Below are positions 49,346 through 62,100 of a stretch of DNA of 64,000 bases, one piece after another. The position numbers and the translations under genes were made by a program. The stretch spans positions 19,190,328-19,254,327 of the forward strand of contig OU744731.1 in assembly GCA_916613615.1 (NCBI GenBank), given 5' to 3'. Position 1 is the first letter of the stretch. The number at the start of each line of letters is the position of its first letter. The notes under the pieces were generated by a model that saw only the letters and a list, made by a program, of their open reading frames with translations, did not search any database and was not told where the DNA came from. This stretch comes from Steromphala cineraria (lineage: Eukaryota > Mollusca > Gastropoda > Trochida > Trochidae).

Positions 49346-51829
49346 CTTGTTCACATGTGTGAGTAGGTATTTTATGTATTTCTTGGTTATGCTGAATTCC
49401 TCTTTTTACGTTTTGTGACGACTAATATACTTGTTATAAAGCTGTTGATTTTTAAAGATATCTGACCATAGATATTTACAGATTATATCGATAATTTCGG
49501 CGTGCTATGCATATTCATGAGATGGGCCCTTGCCATTGAAATGTAGACTAGACATATCATCATATTTCTTATTATAGGCAGATAATTTTCAAAAGTACCA
49601 CAATCCAAGCCCGATTCCATATTAAGAAAATAAAGAATTGTCTTCTGGCTAAATAACATTCGTTTTAATTTGTTCATATGCATTTATTCATATATTGAGG
49701 TGAAAAAATAATTTATTCAAATTAATAATTTAATTATACTGAATCCTTTTGTATTAAAATAAACTTACTCAGTCAGGTACATTGTACATGTCAGCGTAAA
49801 TAGAAATGATTATATGCTGTATAAAATTATTCAAAAAAGTATAATATGCAACTGAAGTTTTGATTTGGGTTTTAGGTTCTTAGTTTTCATGGATATATGC
49901 TTTCTAGATTTCTGCGTAAGTTGTTTGTTTTTCCAAAACTGTAATATCGGTTGTATCAATAATCATTATCATTTTCAATTTGAAATTTAATGATTTATGT
50001 AGTAATTTTCCTTATAATTACAAGAATTTGTTCATAATGTCAAATAAAAGATAAGACTTTTGGTTAATTCAGCATGTTATCACAAAAACAATGTTCAAAA
50101 GAAAAAATCTATCAGTATTTAAAATACGAATGTGTGTTCTTTGGCAAGTTATATCAGAATAATTAATTTAAGTACAGAATTTCTCAAATGAATTTGACTG
50201 ATTTTAAGTTATTTAGGTAGGGCTTGAAATAAACTACTGCTGATTTGATTTGATACTGCAAGTCATTTGGCCTGTAAAAATACTTCAAGATTTGCAGTAG
50301 GAGAAGACAACATTTCACATATTAGACTAAAACTTAGGTCAAGATATTTGAAATATAGTCTTTTGGTTAGAATGTATAATTTAACATTATGATAGTATGT
50401 CCATATTTCTGTCTAAGCAGTAAGCACATTGATAACAAGTGGCCCTAAAGGCACAAATCCTTTTTCTTTTAACATTGCGTTGAGCAAACAAGGTACATAT
50501 GTAAGTGGAAGGTGGATTTAAAGAAAAAATGTAGAACAGTAATATAGCATGCCTTATAATGATTGCAGTAATCTGTATATAATTAAAGAGCTATAAATTT
50601 GCCCCTTATTTGAAAATCATTTTTTTCTGAAATTGTTGAAAGAGAAAACTTAGGTTATTTATCTTTTTGTAGGGTGACAGTAAGCCCTGCTTCCATGTTT
50701 GTGATGACGTCAGACAGATATCAGCTTCTGTTCTGATTTCAGGTTCATGTGATGACTAGGACTAAGAGCTATTCATCAGCTTAAAAAGAATAAACTATAC
50801 TGCAGTAAATAGTTTATATATTACATTTGATGTATATCAATTGAATAAAATCAATTTAATTAATTTTTGCCAAAATTCTTCTTCCATATATTTTTTTCTC
50901 ACCTATGCCACAACTTAACCTTGATCCCATTACCTATTAACAATCTATGAATATATCAAAGAACATTTTCATGTACAGGAATGACACATTTGAGTCTCTG
51001 ATTTGCTTTTCCACCTTTGAAATGCTTGAAGAGTAAAAATTACCCAAGTTATGAGAAACAAGTTTTTTTTCCATGTGACTTGATTCTTCAGAAATATAGA
51101 GAATTAATTTAAAAATATTTTTTCCAGGAAGCTTTTTCTTAATGAATATTTGATAGCTATACAAACTAAACATCTCAAATTTGTATTAAATTGGGGTTCT
51201 GTTTTTTGGGGAAAATTAATTTTAATAAACAACAAATGTCCATCGATATATATAAGCTATATTTTATCCAAAAAAAACCTTGTTTTCCACTCATTTACAC
51301 CCTTTTTATCATGGTAGGGGTCATGTTTGTGTAAATTTCATTTTTTACCCCGGTCTTCTTTAAACGAAGATATCTTAACAAAAAATGAATCAATCAACGA
51401 TCAATTCATATGAAATATTGTAGATATGATTAATGTTGATGATTCCATAATCAAATGCGTCATATATATTTCAAATCGTTGTTAAATCGAAACTAAATGA
51501 GGTGTTAGGTTTCTTTTGCTGGTCAGTTTATACAATGTATGGGATTAAAATGTTGTTAAAGTTAATTGTACATCAACTTCACTTCCAACTATAATATTTT
51601 AAAGATAGAGCCCCATCAGGGTAATAATGTAAGTGCATTTCATGAACTATGATAAATTCTACACCGTATTGATTTGATTATCTTTTAATGGTATGATTAA
51701 TGAGATAGAATTGTACTAAACCGCTTGAAAAGGAACCTTTATTCTATTCATTTTACCATTAAATATAATACATCCATAGTTTTTGTTCGACAATGCTAAA
51801 TTATAGTAAATGTAGTGAACATTTTAATG

Positions 51830-53030
51830 GAACCTCGACTAGGTCACACCATCAGAGTAATTATGCGATAAGTCAACTCGTTTGGTTACAATTGGTACTG
51901 GATAGAGACTGTAAATAAAGTCGAAATATACTGTGAGAACAGTCTATTTTAGGATCGAACTGTTCTATTCTGAGCGAGATGAATGCGGTGCCAAACAAGA
52001 ACACCCAAAGTTCAGCTCAGATGCTGCTGCTGACGTTATTAACAGTGAATAATTGATGTATAATTGCATTTATAAGTGTGAGGGTAACCATGGTCTAAAT
52101 GCATCAACTGTCTGTTGTGTTATGAGGTGTCAAAGTATTCTCACATGTTATTCCAATACAGACCAGACTCAGTCTGCTGTGCGAAGATCATTTCCTTAGG
52201 AGCTGACTTTCTCCCATTGATATAAGCATCTCCATAAAATGTCATTGTAAAATACTGCAGTGTTATGCTTTATGGGGAAATACTAGATAAGTGATACACT
52301 TGTTTATCACACAAATTGTAGGTCTTCTTTGAGTAAGGTATTGTTAAGAAAGTTTTTGAGTAATTTGATTTACATTTCATGCAGCAGAATATCTATTTCA
52401 ATTTTAAGATCACACGATGTACACAAGAAACACTTCATTTGGCAGTCTGGGTTTATGATACATGCGTGAAAAGATATGGCGCTTCTTTAATATCATTCAA
52501 CCAAGAATATCGTTATCATTATAGAGTCAAAATGTACAAGCATTAAATTCTGTATGTAGAATCATTCAAAACTTTAAGACAAAAATGGTTTAAGTGAAAA
52601 TATTTGTATGTAATTGTTAAGAAAGTTGTAACTTCAAAAATAATTAGAAGATAAAGCTTAATACAATATTTACAAACTCATTTCAAATTAATGAAAGCTT
52701 ATGAACCTTTTAAAAATAACAGGATTTTGAACATCACCATTAGAGATCCCCTCGTCTTTCATCTGATTCAATTTATACACTTGTGAATTAGAACACTTGT
52801 TGATAAATCTTCTTTTTCCAGAAAAGTTATTTATTGAATAGCCATGTTACACATTGTGTCATAGCATTGACTTTCCTTTTCAACAGGGCGAACACACACT
52901 GTACATGTTCGTAACTGCAAAGGACATGTATTTGTGTGAAATACATACATAGGGTAGATCCATATTTTGGTAGCAGATATTAATAAGATTTGCTTTTCCA
53001 AACGTTCAGTAATCAGTGATATTGTCGAAG
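51830..53030 (+). repeat. Mosaic-repeat segment b in duplication copy 1
   Basis: ACCTCGACTAGG...AGTCGAAATATACTGTGAGAA...GAGATGAATGCGGTGCC (51,835-51,995) and GTAACTGCAAAGGACATG...AACGTTCAGTAATCAGTGAT (52,910-53,020) match 36,750-36,960 and 38,390-38,520. It shows the family extends outside the 15.7-43.9 kb block. Confidence 0.7.
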
Positions 53031-53510
53031 TTGAAAATCCAAAAAGGCGCAACAACATGTCATGATTATTCAATATACTTAGTTTCATATTGAGCTAGCT
53101 TTATTAGTTTTCAAATTCTGCGCCGGAAACAAATTTCTATAAGTTGCGTTTCCATAGAAACCGCAATAATAAACAATTCCAGAAAGTTGAAAACCACAAA
53201 AGGCACAACTACATGCGATGATCAGTCAACATACCCAATTTTTATTAAGCTAGGCCAAACTGTGTTCGAGTTCTGCTCCAGAAACACATTTCTCAGTTGC
53301 GTTTCCATGGAAACCGCAAAAATAAAAATAAAATCCAGAAAGTTGAAAACCCCAAAAGGCACAACTTCATGCGATGATGAATCAATATACCAAGTTGCAT
53401 TAAGCTAGCTGTAACGGTTTTCAAATTCTGCCCCGGAAACAATGTGATCACAGAAAGACAGACGGGGCCAACAACTATATCTCCCCGCATAATAAACAGG
53501 GGGGATAAAA
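53030..53510 (+). repeat. 156-bp internal tandem repeat of an interspersed element
   Basis: GTTGAAAA(T/C)C(C/A)..AAAAGGC(G/A)CAAC starts at 53,030, 53,186 and 53,342, a 156-bp period. Each unit ends near a GGAAACA..TTTCTCAGTTGCGTTTCCATGG phrase. The element closes with a TATCTCCCCGC...AACAGGGGGGATAA hairpin (about 53,480-53,510). I associate this layout with repeats in molluscan genomes. Open frames at 53,187-53,408 and 53,293-53,562 lie in it and are not genes. Confidence 0.75.
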
Positions 53511-54099
53511 AGTTGTAAAGGGTGTGGTCCCTGAAGCCCTTATTAGGGGCCACAAAAGCCATAAATTATAATCCTCTATATTCGAGCAGCATGTACACAA
53601 TTCAAGGTTTAAGCTTTCTAGGCCTTATGCTTTTGGAGAAGACAGCGTCATTACTCATGACAGGAAATAAAGTTTTCTTGAACGTCTGAGTCAACATCGT
53701 CCCTGCAGCTGGGTTCACGGACCCCGTTTTCATCAGGATTTCTGACCATGCCTATTTGCATTATGGTCTGGTCATATCTATAACATGTCATATCGATGCA
53801 TATTACCATATCGAAACAATATCTTTTAATTTTACTGAAACGATAATAATGTGGGGAACGTCTTAAAACTAGGCGAATTATCTTTTAGGCATTACTCTTT
53901 TACTCATTACTCTAAAATTATGAGGTCAGATCACTACACCGAATATGCAATGGCGGGAGTTATGAATAAACTATTTTCTTCATGCCCGTCTTATGATATA
54001 TATTTAAGACTTAAACAATTTGAAATTTTTACGCTGATTGAACAATTATTGTGAGGAAATCCCCAAGATGATATTTTGGTAAATTTACTTGTAGGATAT

Positions 54100-54420
54100 G
54101 ACAGGAGCCCAGATAGCATTCATATGTTTGGCCAACATTGAACCAACATTTAATATCGGTTTCGTTGGCCCCTTGCAACCCAAACGATGGACCAATTTAG
54201 ACATGCTCATCGGCTCCACGTTGGCCCATATGAAAGAGAACAAACGAACAATGATGGCCCACCATTATGATAATGTTGGTATTTAATTGGTTCAATGTTG
54301 GCCCAATGAAAGATTATCTACAGACTACATTGGCCTACACTTGGTCCACCATTATGATATGATTGGTGTTTAGTTGGCCCAATGTCATATTATGGCAAGT
54401 GTTCCTTGATTGCCTTTGGC
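54100..54420 (+). repeat. TTGGCCCAA-type interspersed repeat
   Basis: Multiple imperfect copies of GTTGGCCCAA, TTGGCCAACATTG and GGCCCACCATTATGATAATG in alternating orientation. The open frame at 54,098-54,286 is incidental. The same stretch recurs at 61,018-61,338. Confidence 0.65.
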
Positions 54421-54949
54421 TTAGCTATCCCTTTACCTTAATACTGAAATACAAAGAACAAAACAAGTAGATGAATTAGATTTTTAATGGGGTATATCTT
54501 TTTCAGTCACACGAACTTTTGTATGTGTTTCAGTTATTTGGATGTGAGACATTCAATCAGGGTGTCATTGATTTTGAACATAGGGTAAACAATGCTCGGA
54601 GTGATGGTTAGTGAACTAAGAATGAAATGAAGTTTTATTCTTACCCAAGTGGTAAGGGATATCATATGCAGGGAAATACGAAATATGGTCATAAGCAAAT
54701 GATGTCATAAAGCAATTGGTGACGTCACGTCTCACAAGGAAACAAGCCTGTCACATTTGAACCATGTAGGAGCATTTCGGTCCTGTTTCCTGTCATAAAT
54801 ATGTTTTTGGGAAAGAAAATTAATGACCAACTCGGTGCTCTGAATTACGTATTATCTGCCCCTTGTTAGTGTAGTTACTTATTTTACAAACACGGGTCAG
54901 ATAAATCTTAATCAACTCTTTGATTATTATCATATTAATTTTGTTGATC

Positions 54950-55430
54950 AAGGATGTTTATCATTTATTGATCTGACTGATCTCCCTTCCTGTTTCATTA
55001 TGAAAACATAATTGTGTCTTTATTGAGTACTTTCTAATTCCTTTCTGCATTCCTCTTGTCATTGTTTTGATTTTGTCATCACAGATTTCAGATGTTTCGT
55101 GACGATCCGCCGCAATACAGGATACAGGAAGATCTGACGGCACATCGATGACAATTGATGAGGACACACCCTCAACTTCTCAGGTAAAAGAGATTTCTAG
55201 GTCTATTCAGATAGAATACTAAGGATAGCATACATACTTGTGTGATTAGGCCATACCTGTATACAATAGGTTGCTAAAGTTCATGACCATAATATTTTAC
55301 TTTTCGATATTCTTGTTTTGATGTACGGTAAGTCATTTTAGCAAGGGTGTTTATCATTTATTGATCTGATTGATCTCCCTTCCTGTTTCATTGTGAAAAC
55401 ATGAATGTGTCTTTATCGAGTATTATCTCT
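54950..55430 (+). repeat. ~85-bp direct repeat flanking exon A
   Basis: AGG(A/G)TGTTTATCATTTATTG through CTTTAT(T/C)GAGTA occurs at 54,951-55,035 and 55,344-55,428, 393 bp apart, on either side of the exon at 55,085-55,183. The same pair occurs in copy 2 at 61,869 and 62,262. Confidence 0.85.
55085..55183 (+). CDS. Zinc-finger gene exon A, duplicate copy 1 (coding from 55,148)
   Basis: Bounded by a strong acceptor (pyrimidine-rich tract then TCATCACAG at 55,084) and a consensus donor (CAG|GTAAAAGAG). The coding part starts at ATG 55,148 and reads MTIDEDTPSTSQ. It is identical to copy 2 (62,003-62,101). Another frame in the exon, ATG 55,092 to TGA 55,149-55,151, encodes 19 residues and ends overlapping the main ATG (ATGA). 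Whether copy 1, copy 2 or both are used cannot be told from sequence: splicing copy 1 exon B straight to 63,174 would give the same protein, while including exon A of copy 2 after exon B of copy 1 would introduce a stop. Confidence 0.55.
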
Positions 55431-55516
55431 ATGTAAGTACCCATTATTGGAACATCAAAGCCAAGTTTAACAAGTTTTGAGAATATCACATACAGATCTA
55501 ATTCTTATATTTTCAG

Positions 55517-55577
55517 TTACTTGTGTCCTTGTCATGTGTCCCAGAGAGTCCATCCTCCTCACACCTTGAAGATTGTG
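55517..55577 (+). CDS. Zinc-finger gene exon B, duplicate copy 1
   Basis: 61 bp between acceptor TATATTTTCAG and donor G|GTAAGT, both near consensus. It continues phase 0 from exon A as LLVSLSCVPESPSSSHLEDC and leaves one base (G) that pairs with GG at 63,174 to make Gly. Identical to copy 2 (62,435-62,495). Confidence 0.6.
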
Positions 55578-55757
55578 GTAAGTTATATCTTTAGTTGGCA
55601 CATCTATGGTAACACTTTTTGTTCTGCTCATAACTCAAATAATACTTGTTCAATCGTTTTAGAACTTTACATATGTACACTTCATGGTCCCTAGATGTGC
55701 CTTTTTATGTTTCTGTCAGAATCCATCATTATTTTTTCAGATTTTCGGCCCGTTTAG

Positions 55758-55798
55758 ATTGTGACGTCAAAGCATTGTTTATAACGTGACGTCACAAT
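55758..55798. promoter_or_regulatory. Paired TGACGTCA (CRE-like) sites in an inverted repeat
   Basis: ATTGTGACGTCA (55,758-55,769) and its exact reverse complement TGACGTCACAAT (55,787-55,798) lie 17 bp apart, in the intron after exon B. TGACGTCA is the binding site of CREB/ATF factors. The pair is repeated unchanged at 62,676-62,716. Single TGACGTCA sites also occur near 50,706 and 54,721. Confidence 0.55.
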
Positions 55799-56188
55799 GA
55801 AAAAGTTATATTTTGCCCAGGGCAACATATGATAAATATGAACCTCGGTATGACTGCTCTTGTAGGTAATAAATTTACTTTACAGTTTACATTTATTTAT
55901 TTACACATGGTATGACACAAGAGGTTCAAAAGTTGTACATGCAAACAAAAAATCATCATGCAAACATGCATTTACGATTGTTATTCCTTTAATTAATATT
56001 GGAATGTTTCTTAGGAATTGCATATTGTTTGTAATCTTAGTTTGTAATGAATGAATATGAAAACTTTGGAATATTTAAGGGTCCTCAAATAGTTGAAGTG
56101 ACTTGTCTGTGCCAAGACATCCTAAAAAAACAATTTGGCCAATTTAACACTTAAAACACCTGATTATGGAAAATAATAGTTTTCTGCT

Positions 56189-59100
56189 AGTATTCGCGCT
56201 GTTTAACACGTTACAGGTGCGCTCAGATCCAATGCGAACTCTCGCGTGGGGAGGGGGCAGTGCTTGTTCACATGTGTGAGTAGGTATTTTATGTATTTCT
56301 TGGTTATGCTGAATTCCTCTTTTTACGTTTTGTGACGACTAATATACTTGTTATAAAGCTGTTGATTTTTAAAGATATCTGACCATAGATATTTACAGAT
56401 TATATCGATAATTTCGGCGTGCTATGCATATTCATGAGATGGGCCCTTGCCATTGAAATGTAGACTAGACATATCATCATATTTCTTATTATAGGCAGAT
56501 AATTTTCAAAAGTACCACAATCCAAGCCCGATTCCATATTAAGAAAATAAAGAATTGTCTTCTGGCTAAATAACATTCGTTTTAATTTGTTCATATGCAT
56601 TTATTCATATATTGAGGTGAAAAAATAATTTATTCAAATTAATAATTTAATTATACTGAATCCTTTTGTAATAAAATAAACTTACTCAGTCAGGTACATT
56701 GTACATGTCAGCGTAAATAGAAATGATTATATGCTGTATAAAATTATTCAAAAAAGTATAATATGCAACTGAAGTTTTGATTTGGGTTTTAGGTTCTTAG
56801 TTTTCATGGATATATGCTTTCTAGATTTCTGCGTAAGTTGTTTGTTTTTCCAAAACTGTAATATCGGTTGTATCAATAATCATTATCATTTTCAATTTGA
56901 AATTTAATGATTTATGTAGTAATTTTCCTTATAATTACAAGAATTTGTTCATAATGTCAAATAAAAGTTAAGACTTTTGGTTAATTCAGCATGTTATCAC
57001 AAAAACAATGTTCAAAAGAAAAAATCTATCAGTATTTAAAATACGAATGTGTGTTCTTTGGCAAGTTATATCAGAATAATTAATTTAAGTACAGAATTTC
57101 TCAAATGAATTTGACTGATTTTAAGTTATTTAGGTAGGGCTTGAAATAAACTACTGCTGATTTGATTTGATACTGCAAGTCATTTGGCCTGTAAAAATAC
57201 TTCAAGATTTGCAGTAGGAGAAGACAACATTTCACATATTAGACTAAAACTTAGGTCAAGATATTTGAAATATAGTCTTTTGGTTAGAATGTATAATTTA
57301 ACATTATGATAGTATGTCCATATTTCTGTCTAAGCAGTAAGCACATTGATAACAAGTGGCCCTAAAGGCACAAATCCTTTTTCTTTTACCATTGCGTTGA
57401 GCAAACAAGGTACATATGTAAGTGGAAGGTGGATTTAAAGAAAAAATGTAGGACAGTAATATAGCTTGCCTTATAATGATTGCAGTAATCTGTATATAAT
57501 TAAAGAGCTATAAATTTGCCCCTTATTTGAAAATCATTTTTTTCTGAAATTGTTGAAAGAGAAAACTTAGGTTATTTATCTTTTTGTAGGGTGACAGTAA
57601 GCCCTGCTTCCATGTTTGTGATGACGTCAGACAGATATCAGCTTCTGTTCTGATTTCAGGTTCATGTGATGACTAGGACTAAGAGCTATTCATCAGCTTA
57701 AAAAGAATAAACTATACTGCAGTAAATAGTTTATATATTACATTTGATGTATATTAATTGAATAAAATCAATATAATTAATTTTTGCCAAAATTCTTCTT
57801 CCATATATTTATTTCCCTACCTATGCCACAACTTAACCTTGATCCCATTACCTATTAACAATCTATGAATATATCAAAGAACATTTTCATGTACAGGAAT
57901 GACACATTTGAGTCTCTGATTTGCTTTTCCACCTTTGAAATGCTTGAAGAGTAAAAATTACCCAAGTTATGAGAAACAAGTTTTTTTTCCATGTGACTTG
58001 ATTCTTCAGAAATATAGAGAATTAATTTAAAAATATTTTTTCCAGGAAAGCTTTTTCTTAATGAATATTTGATAGCTATACAAACTAAACATCTCAAATT
58101 TGTATTAAATTGGGGTTCTGTTTTTTGGGGAAAATTAATTTTAATAAACAACAAATGTCCATCGATATATATAAGCTATATTTTATCCAAAAAAACCCTT
58201 GTTTCCACTCATTTACACCCTTTTTATCATGGTAGGGGTCATGTTTGTGTAAATTTCATTTTTTACCCCGGTCTTCTTTAAACGAAGATATCTTAACAAA
58301 AAATGAATCAATCAACGATCAATTCATATGAAATATTGTAGATATGATTAATGTTGATGATTCCATAATCAAATGCGTCATATATATTTCAAATCGTTGT
58401 TAAATCGAAACTAAATGAGGTGTTAGGTTTCTTTTGCTGGTCAGTTTATACAATGTATGGGAATAAAATGTTGTTAAAGTTAATTGTACATCAACTTCAC
58501 TTCCAACTATAATATTTTAAAGATAGAGCCCCATCAGGGTAATAATGTAAGTGCATTTCATGAACTATGATAAATTCTACACCGTATTGATTTGATAATC
58601 TTTTAATGGTATGATTAATGAGATAGAATTGTACTAAACCGCTTGAAAAGGAACCTTTATTCTATTCATTTTACCATTAAATATAATACATCCATAGTTT
58701 TTGTTCGACAATGCTAAATTATAGTAAATGTAGTGAACATTTTAATGGAACCTCGACTAGGTCACACCATCAGAGTAATTATGCGATAAGTCAACTCGTT
58801 TGGTTACAATTGGTACTGGATAGAGACTGTAAATAAAGTCGAAATATACTGTGAGAACAGTCTATTTTAGGATCGAACTGTTCTATTCTGAGCGAGATGA
58901 ATGCGGTGCCAAACAAGAACACCCAAAGTTCAGCTCAGATGCTGCTGTTGACGTTATTAACAGTGAATAATTGATGTATAATTGCATTTATAAGTGTGAG
59001 GGTAACCATGGTCTAAATGCATCAACTGTCTGTTGTGTTATGAGGTGTCAAAGTATTCTCACATGTTATTCCAATACAGACCAGACTCAGTCTGCTGTGC

Positions 59101-62100
59101 GAAGATCATTTCCTTTGGAGCTGACTTTCTCCCAGTGATATAAGCATCTCCATAAAATGTCATTGTAAAATACTGCAGTGTTATGCTTTATGAGGAAATA
59201 CTAGATAAGTGATACACTTGTTTATCTCACAAGTTGTAGGTCTTCTTTGAGTAAGGTATTGATAAGAAAGTTTATGAGTAATTTGATTTACATTTCATGC
59301 AGCAGAATATCTATTTCAATTTTAAGATCACACGATGTACACAAGAAACACTTCATTTGGCAGTCTGGGTTTATGATACATGCGTGAAAAGATATGGCGC
59401 TTCTTTAATATCATTCAACCAAGAATATCGTTATCATTATAGAGTCAAAATGTACAAGCATTAAATTCTGTATGTAGAATCATTCAAAACTTTAAGACAA
59501 AAATGGTTTAAGTGAAAATATTTGTATTTAATTGTTAAGAAAGTTGTAACTTCAAAAATAATTAGAAGATAAAGCTTAATACAATATTTACAAACTCATT
59601 TCAAATTAATGAAAGCTTATGAACCTTTTAAAAATAACAGGATTTTGAACATCACCATTAGAGATCCCCTCGTCTTTCATCTGATTCAATTTATACACTT
59701 GTGAATTAGAACACTTGTTGATAAATCTTCTTTTTCCAGAAAAGTTATTTATTGAATAGCCATGTTACACATTGTGTCATAGCATTGACTTTCCTTTTCA
59801 ACAGGGCGAACACACACTGTACATGTTCGTAACTGCAAAGGACATGTATTTGTGTGAAATACATACATAGGGTAGATCCATATTTTGGTAGCAGATATTA
59901 ATAAGATTTGCTTTTCCAAACGTTCAGTAATCAGTGATATTGTCGAAGTTGAAAATCCAAAAAGGCGCAACAACATGTCATGATTATTCAATATACTTAG
60001 TTTCATATTGAGCTAGCTTTATTAGTTTTCAAATTCTGCGCCGGAAACAAATTTCTATAAGTTGCGTTTCCATAGAAACCGCAATAATAAACAATTCCAG
60101 AAAGTTGAAAACCACAAAAGGCACAACTACATGCGATGATCAGTCAACATACCCAATTTTTATTAAGCTAGGCCAAACTGTGTTCGAGTTCTGCTCCAGA
60201 AACACATTTCTCAGTTGCGTTTCCATGGAAACCGCAAAAATAAAAATAAAATCCAGAAAGTTGAAAACCCCAAAAGGCACAACTTCATGCGATGATGAAT
60301 CAATATACCAAGTTGCATTAAGCTAGCTGTAACGGTTTTCAAATTCTGCCCCGGAAACAATGTGATCACAGAAAGACAGACGGGGCCAACAACTATATCT
60401 CCCCGCATAATAAACAGGGGGGATAAAAAGTTGTAAAGGGTGTGGTCCCTGAAGCCCTTATTAGGGGCCACAAAAGCCATAAATTATAATCCTCTATATT
60501 CGAGCAGCATGTACACAATTCAAGGTTTAAGCTTTCTAGGCCTTATGCTTTTGGAGAAGACAGCGTCATTACTCATGACAGGAAATAAAGTTTTCTTGAA
60601 CGTCTGAGTCAACATCGTCCCTGCAGCTGGGTTCACGGACCCCGTTTTCATCAGGATTTCTGACCATGCCTATTTGCATTATGGTCTGGTCATATCTATA
60701 ACATGTCATATCGATGCATATTACCATATCGAAACAATATCTTTTAATTTTACTGAAACGATAATAATGTGGGGAACGTCTTAAAACTAGGCGAATTATC
60801 TTTTAGGCATTACTCTTTTACTCATTACTCTAAAATTATGAGGTCAGATCACTACACCGAATATGCAATGGCGGGAGTTATGAATAAACTATTTTCTTCA
60901 TGCCCGTCTTATGATATATATTTAAGACTTAAACAATTTGAAATTTTTACGCTGATTGAACAATTATTGTGAGGAAATCCCCAAGATGATATTTTGGTAA
61001 ATTTACTTGTAGGATATGACAGGAGCCCAGATAGCATTCATATGTTTGGCCAACATTGAACCAACATTTAATATCGGTTTCGTTGGCCCCTTGCAACCCA
61101 AACGATGGACCAATTTAGACATGCTCATCGGCTCCACGTTGGCCCATATGAAAGAGAACAAACGAACAATGATGGCCCACCATTATGATAATGTTGGTAT
61201 TTAATTGGTTCAATGTTGGCCCAATGAAAGATTATCTACAGACTACATTGGCCTACACTTGGTCCACCATTATGATATGATTGGTGTTTAGTTGGCCCAA
61301 TGTCATATTATGGCAAGTGTTCCTTGATTGCCTTTGGCTTAGCTATCCCTTTACCTAAATACTGAAATACAAAGAACAAAACAAGTAGATGAATTAGATT
61401 TTTAATGGGGTATATCTTTTTCAGTCACACGAACTTTTGTATGTGTTTCACTTATTTGGATGTGAGACATTCAATCAGGGTGTCATTGATTTTGAACATA
61501 GGGTAAACAATGCTCGGAGTGATGGTTAGTGAACTAAGAATGAAATGAAGTTTTATTCTTACCCAAGTGGTAAGGGATATCATATGCAGGGAAATACGAA
61601 ATATGGTCATAAGCAAATGATGTCATAAAGCAATTGGTGACGTCACGTCTCACAAGGAAACAAGCCTGTCACATTTGAACCATGTAGGAGCATTTCGGTC
61701 CTGTTTCCTGTCATAAATATGTTTTTGGGAAAGAAAATTAATGACCAACTCGGTGCTCTGAATTACGTATTATCTGCCCCTTGTTAGTGTAGTTACTTAT
61801 TTTACAAACACGGGTCAGATAAATCTTAATCAACTCTTTGATTATTATCATATTAATTTTGTTGATCAAGGATGTTTATCATTTATTGATCTGACTGATC
61901 TCCCTTCCTGTTTCATTATGAAAACATAATTGTGTCTTTATTGAGTACTTTCTAATTCCTTTCTGCATTCCTCTTGTCATTGTTTTGATTTTGTCATCAC
62001 AGATTTCAGATGTTTCGTGACGATCCGCCGCAATACAGGATACAGGAAGATCTGACGGCACATCGATGACAATTGATGAGGACACACCCTCAACTTCTCA

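Larger units (their letters stand above)
49272..56188 (+). repeat. 6.92-kb tandem duplication, copy 1
   Basis: Copy 1 matches 56,189-63,106 base for base, apart from scattered substitutions and a few 1-bp indels. The offset is 6917 bp at the left and 6918 bp from about 51.1 kb on. Differences include TGTATTAAAAT/TGTAATAAAAT near 49,750, AAAGATAAG/AAAGTTAAG near 50,050, CAGGAAGC/CAGGAAAGC near 51,128 and CTCACC/CCTACC near 50,900. The junction TCTGCTAGTATTC joins the right end (TCTGCTA) to the left end (AGTATTC) with 1 bp of shared sequence. The unit holds a mosaic-repeat segment, a 156-bp repeat, a TTGGCCCAA repeat and two short coding exons of the zinc-finger gene. Either a recent duplication or a haplotype-merging assembly error would give this. 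Confidence 0.95.

Noticed and set aside
52831..53088. 85-codon minus-strand frame repeated at 59,749-60,006
   Set aside because: It spans mosaic-repeat and 156-bp repeat sequence and has no recognisable domain; duplicated only because the whole unit is.
53187..53562. Open frames at 53,187-53,408 and 53,293-53,562, repeated at +6918
   Set aside because: Identity between copies reflects the tandem duplication, and the frames lie in a known-type interspersed repeat; no protein motif.
54961..55167. 68-codon minus-strand frame opposite exon A, also at 61,879-62,085
   Set aside because: Antisense to an exon with clear plus-strand splice sites; no motif.
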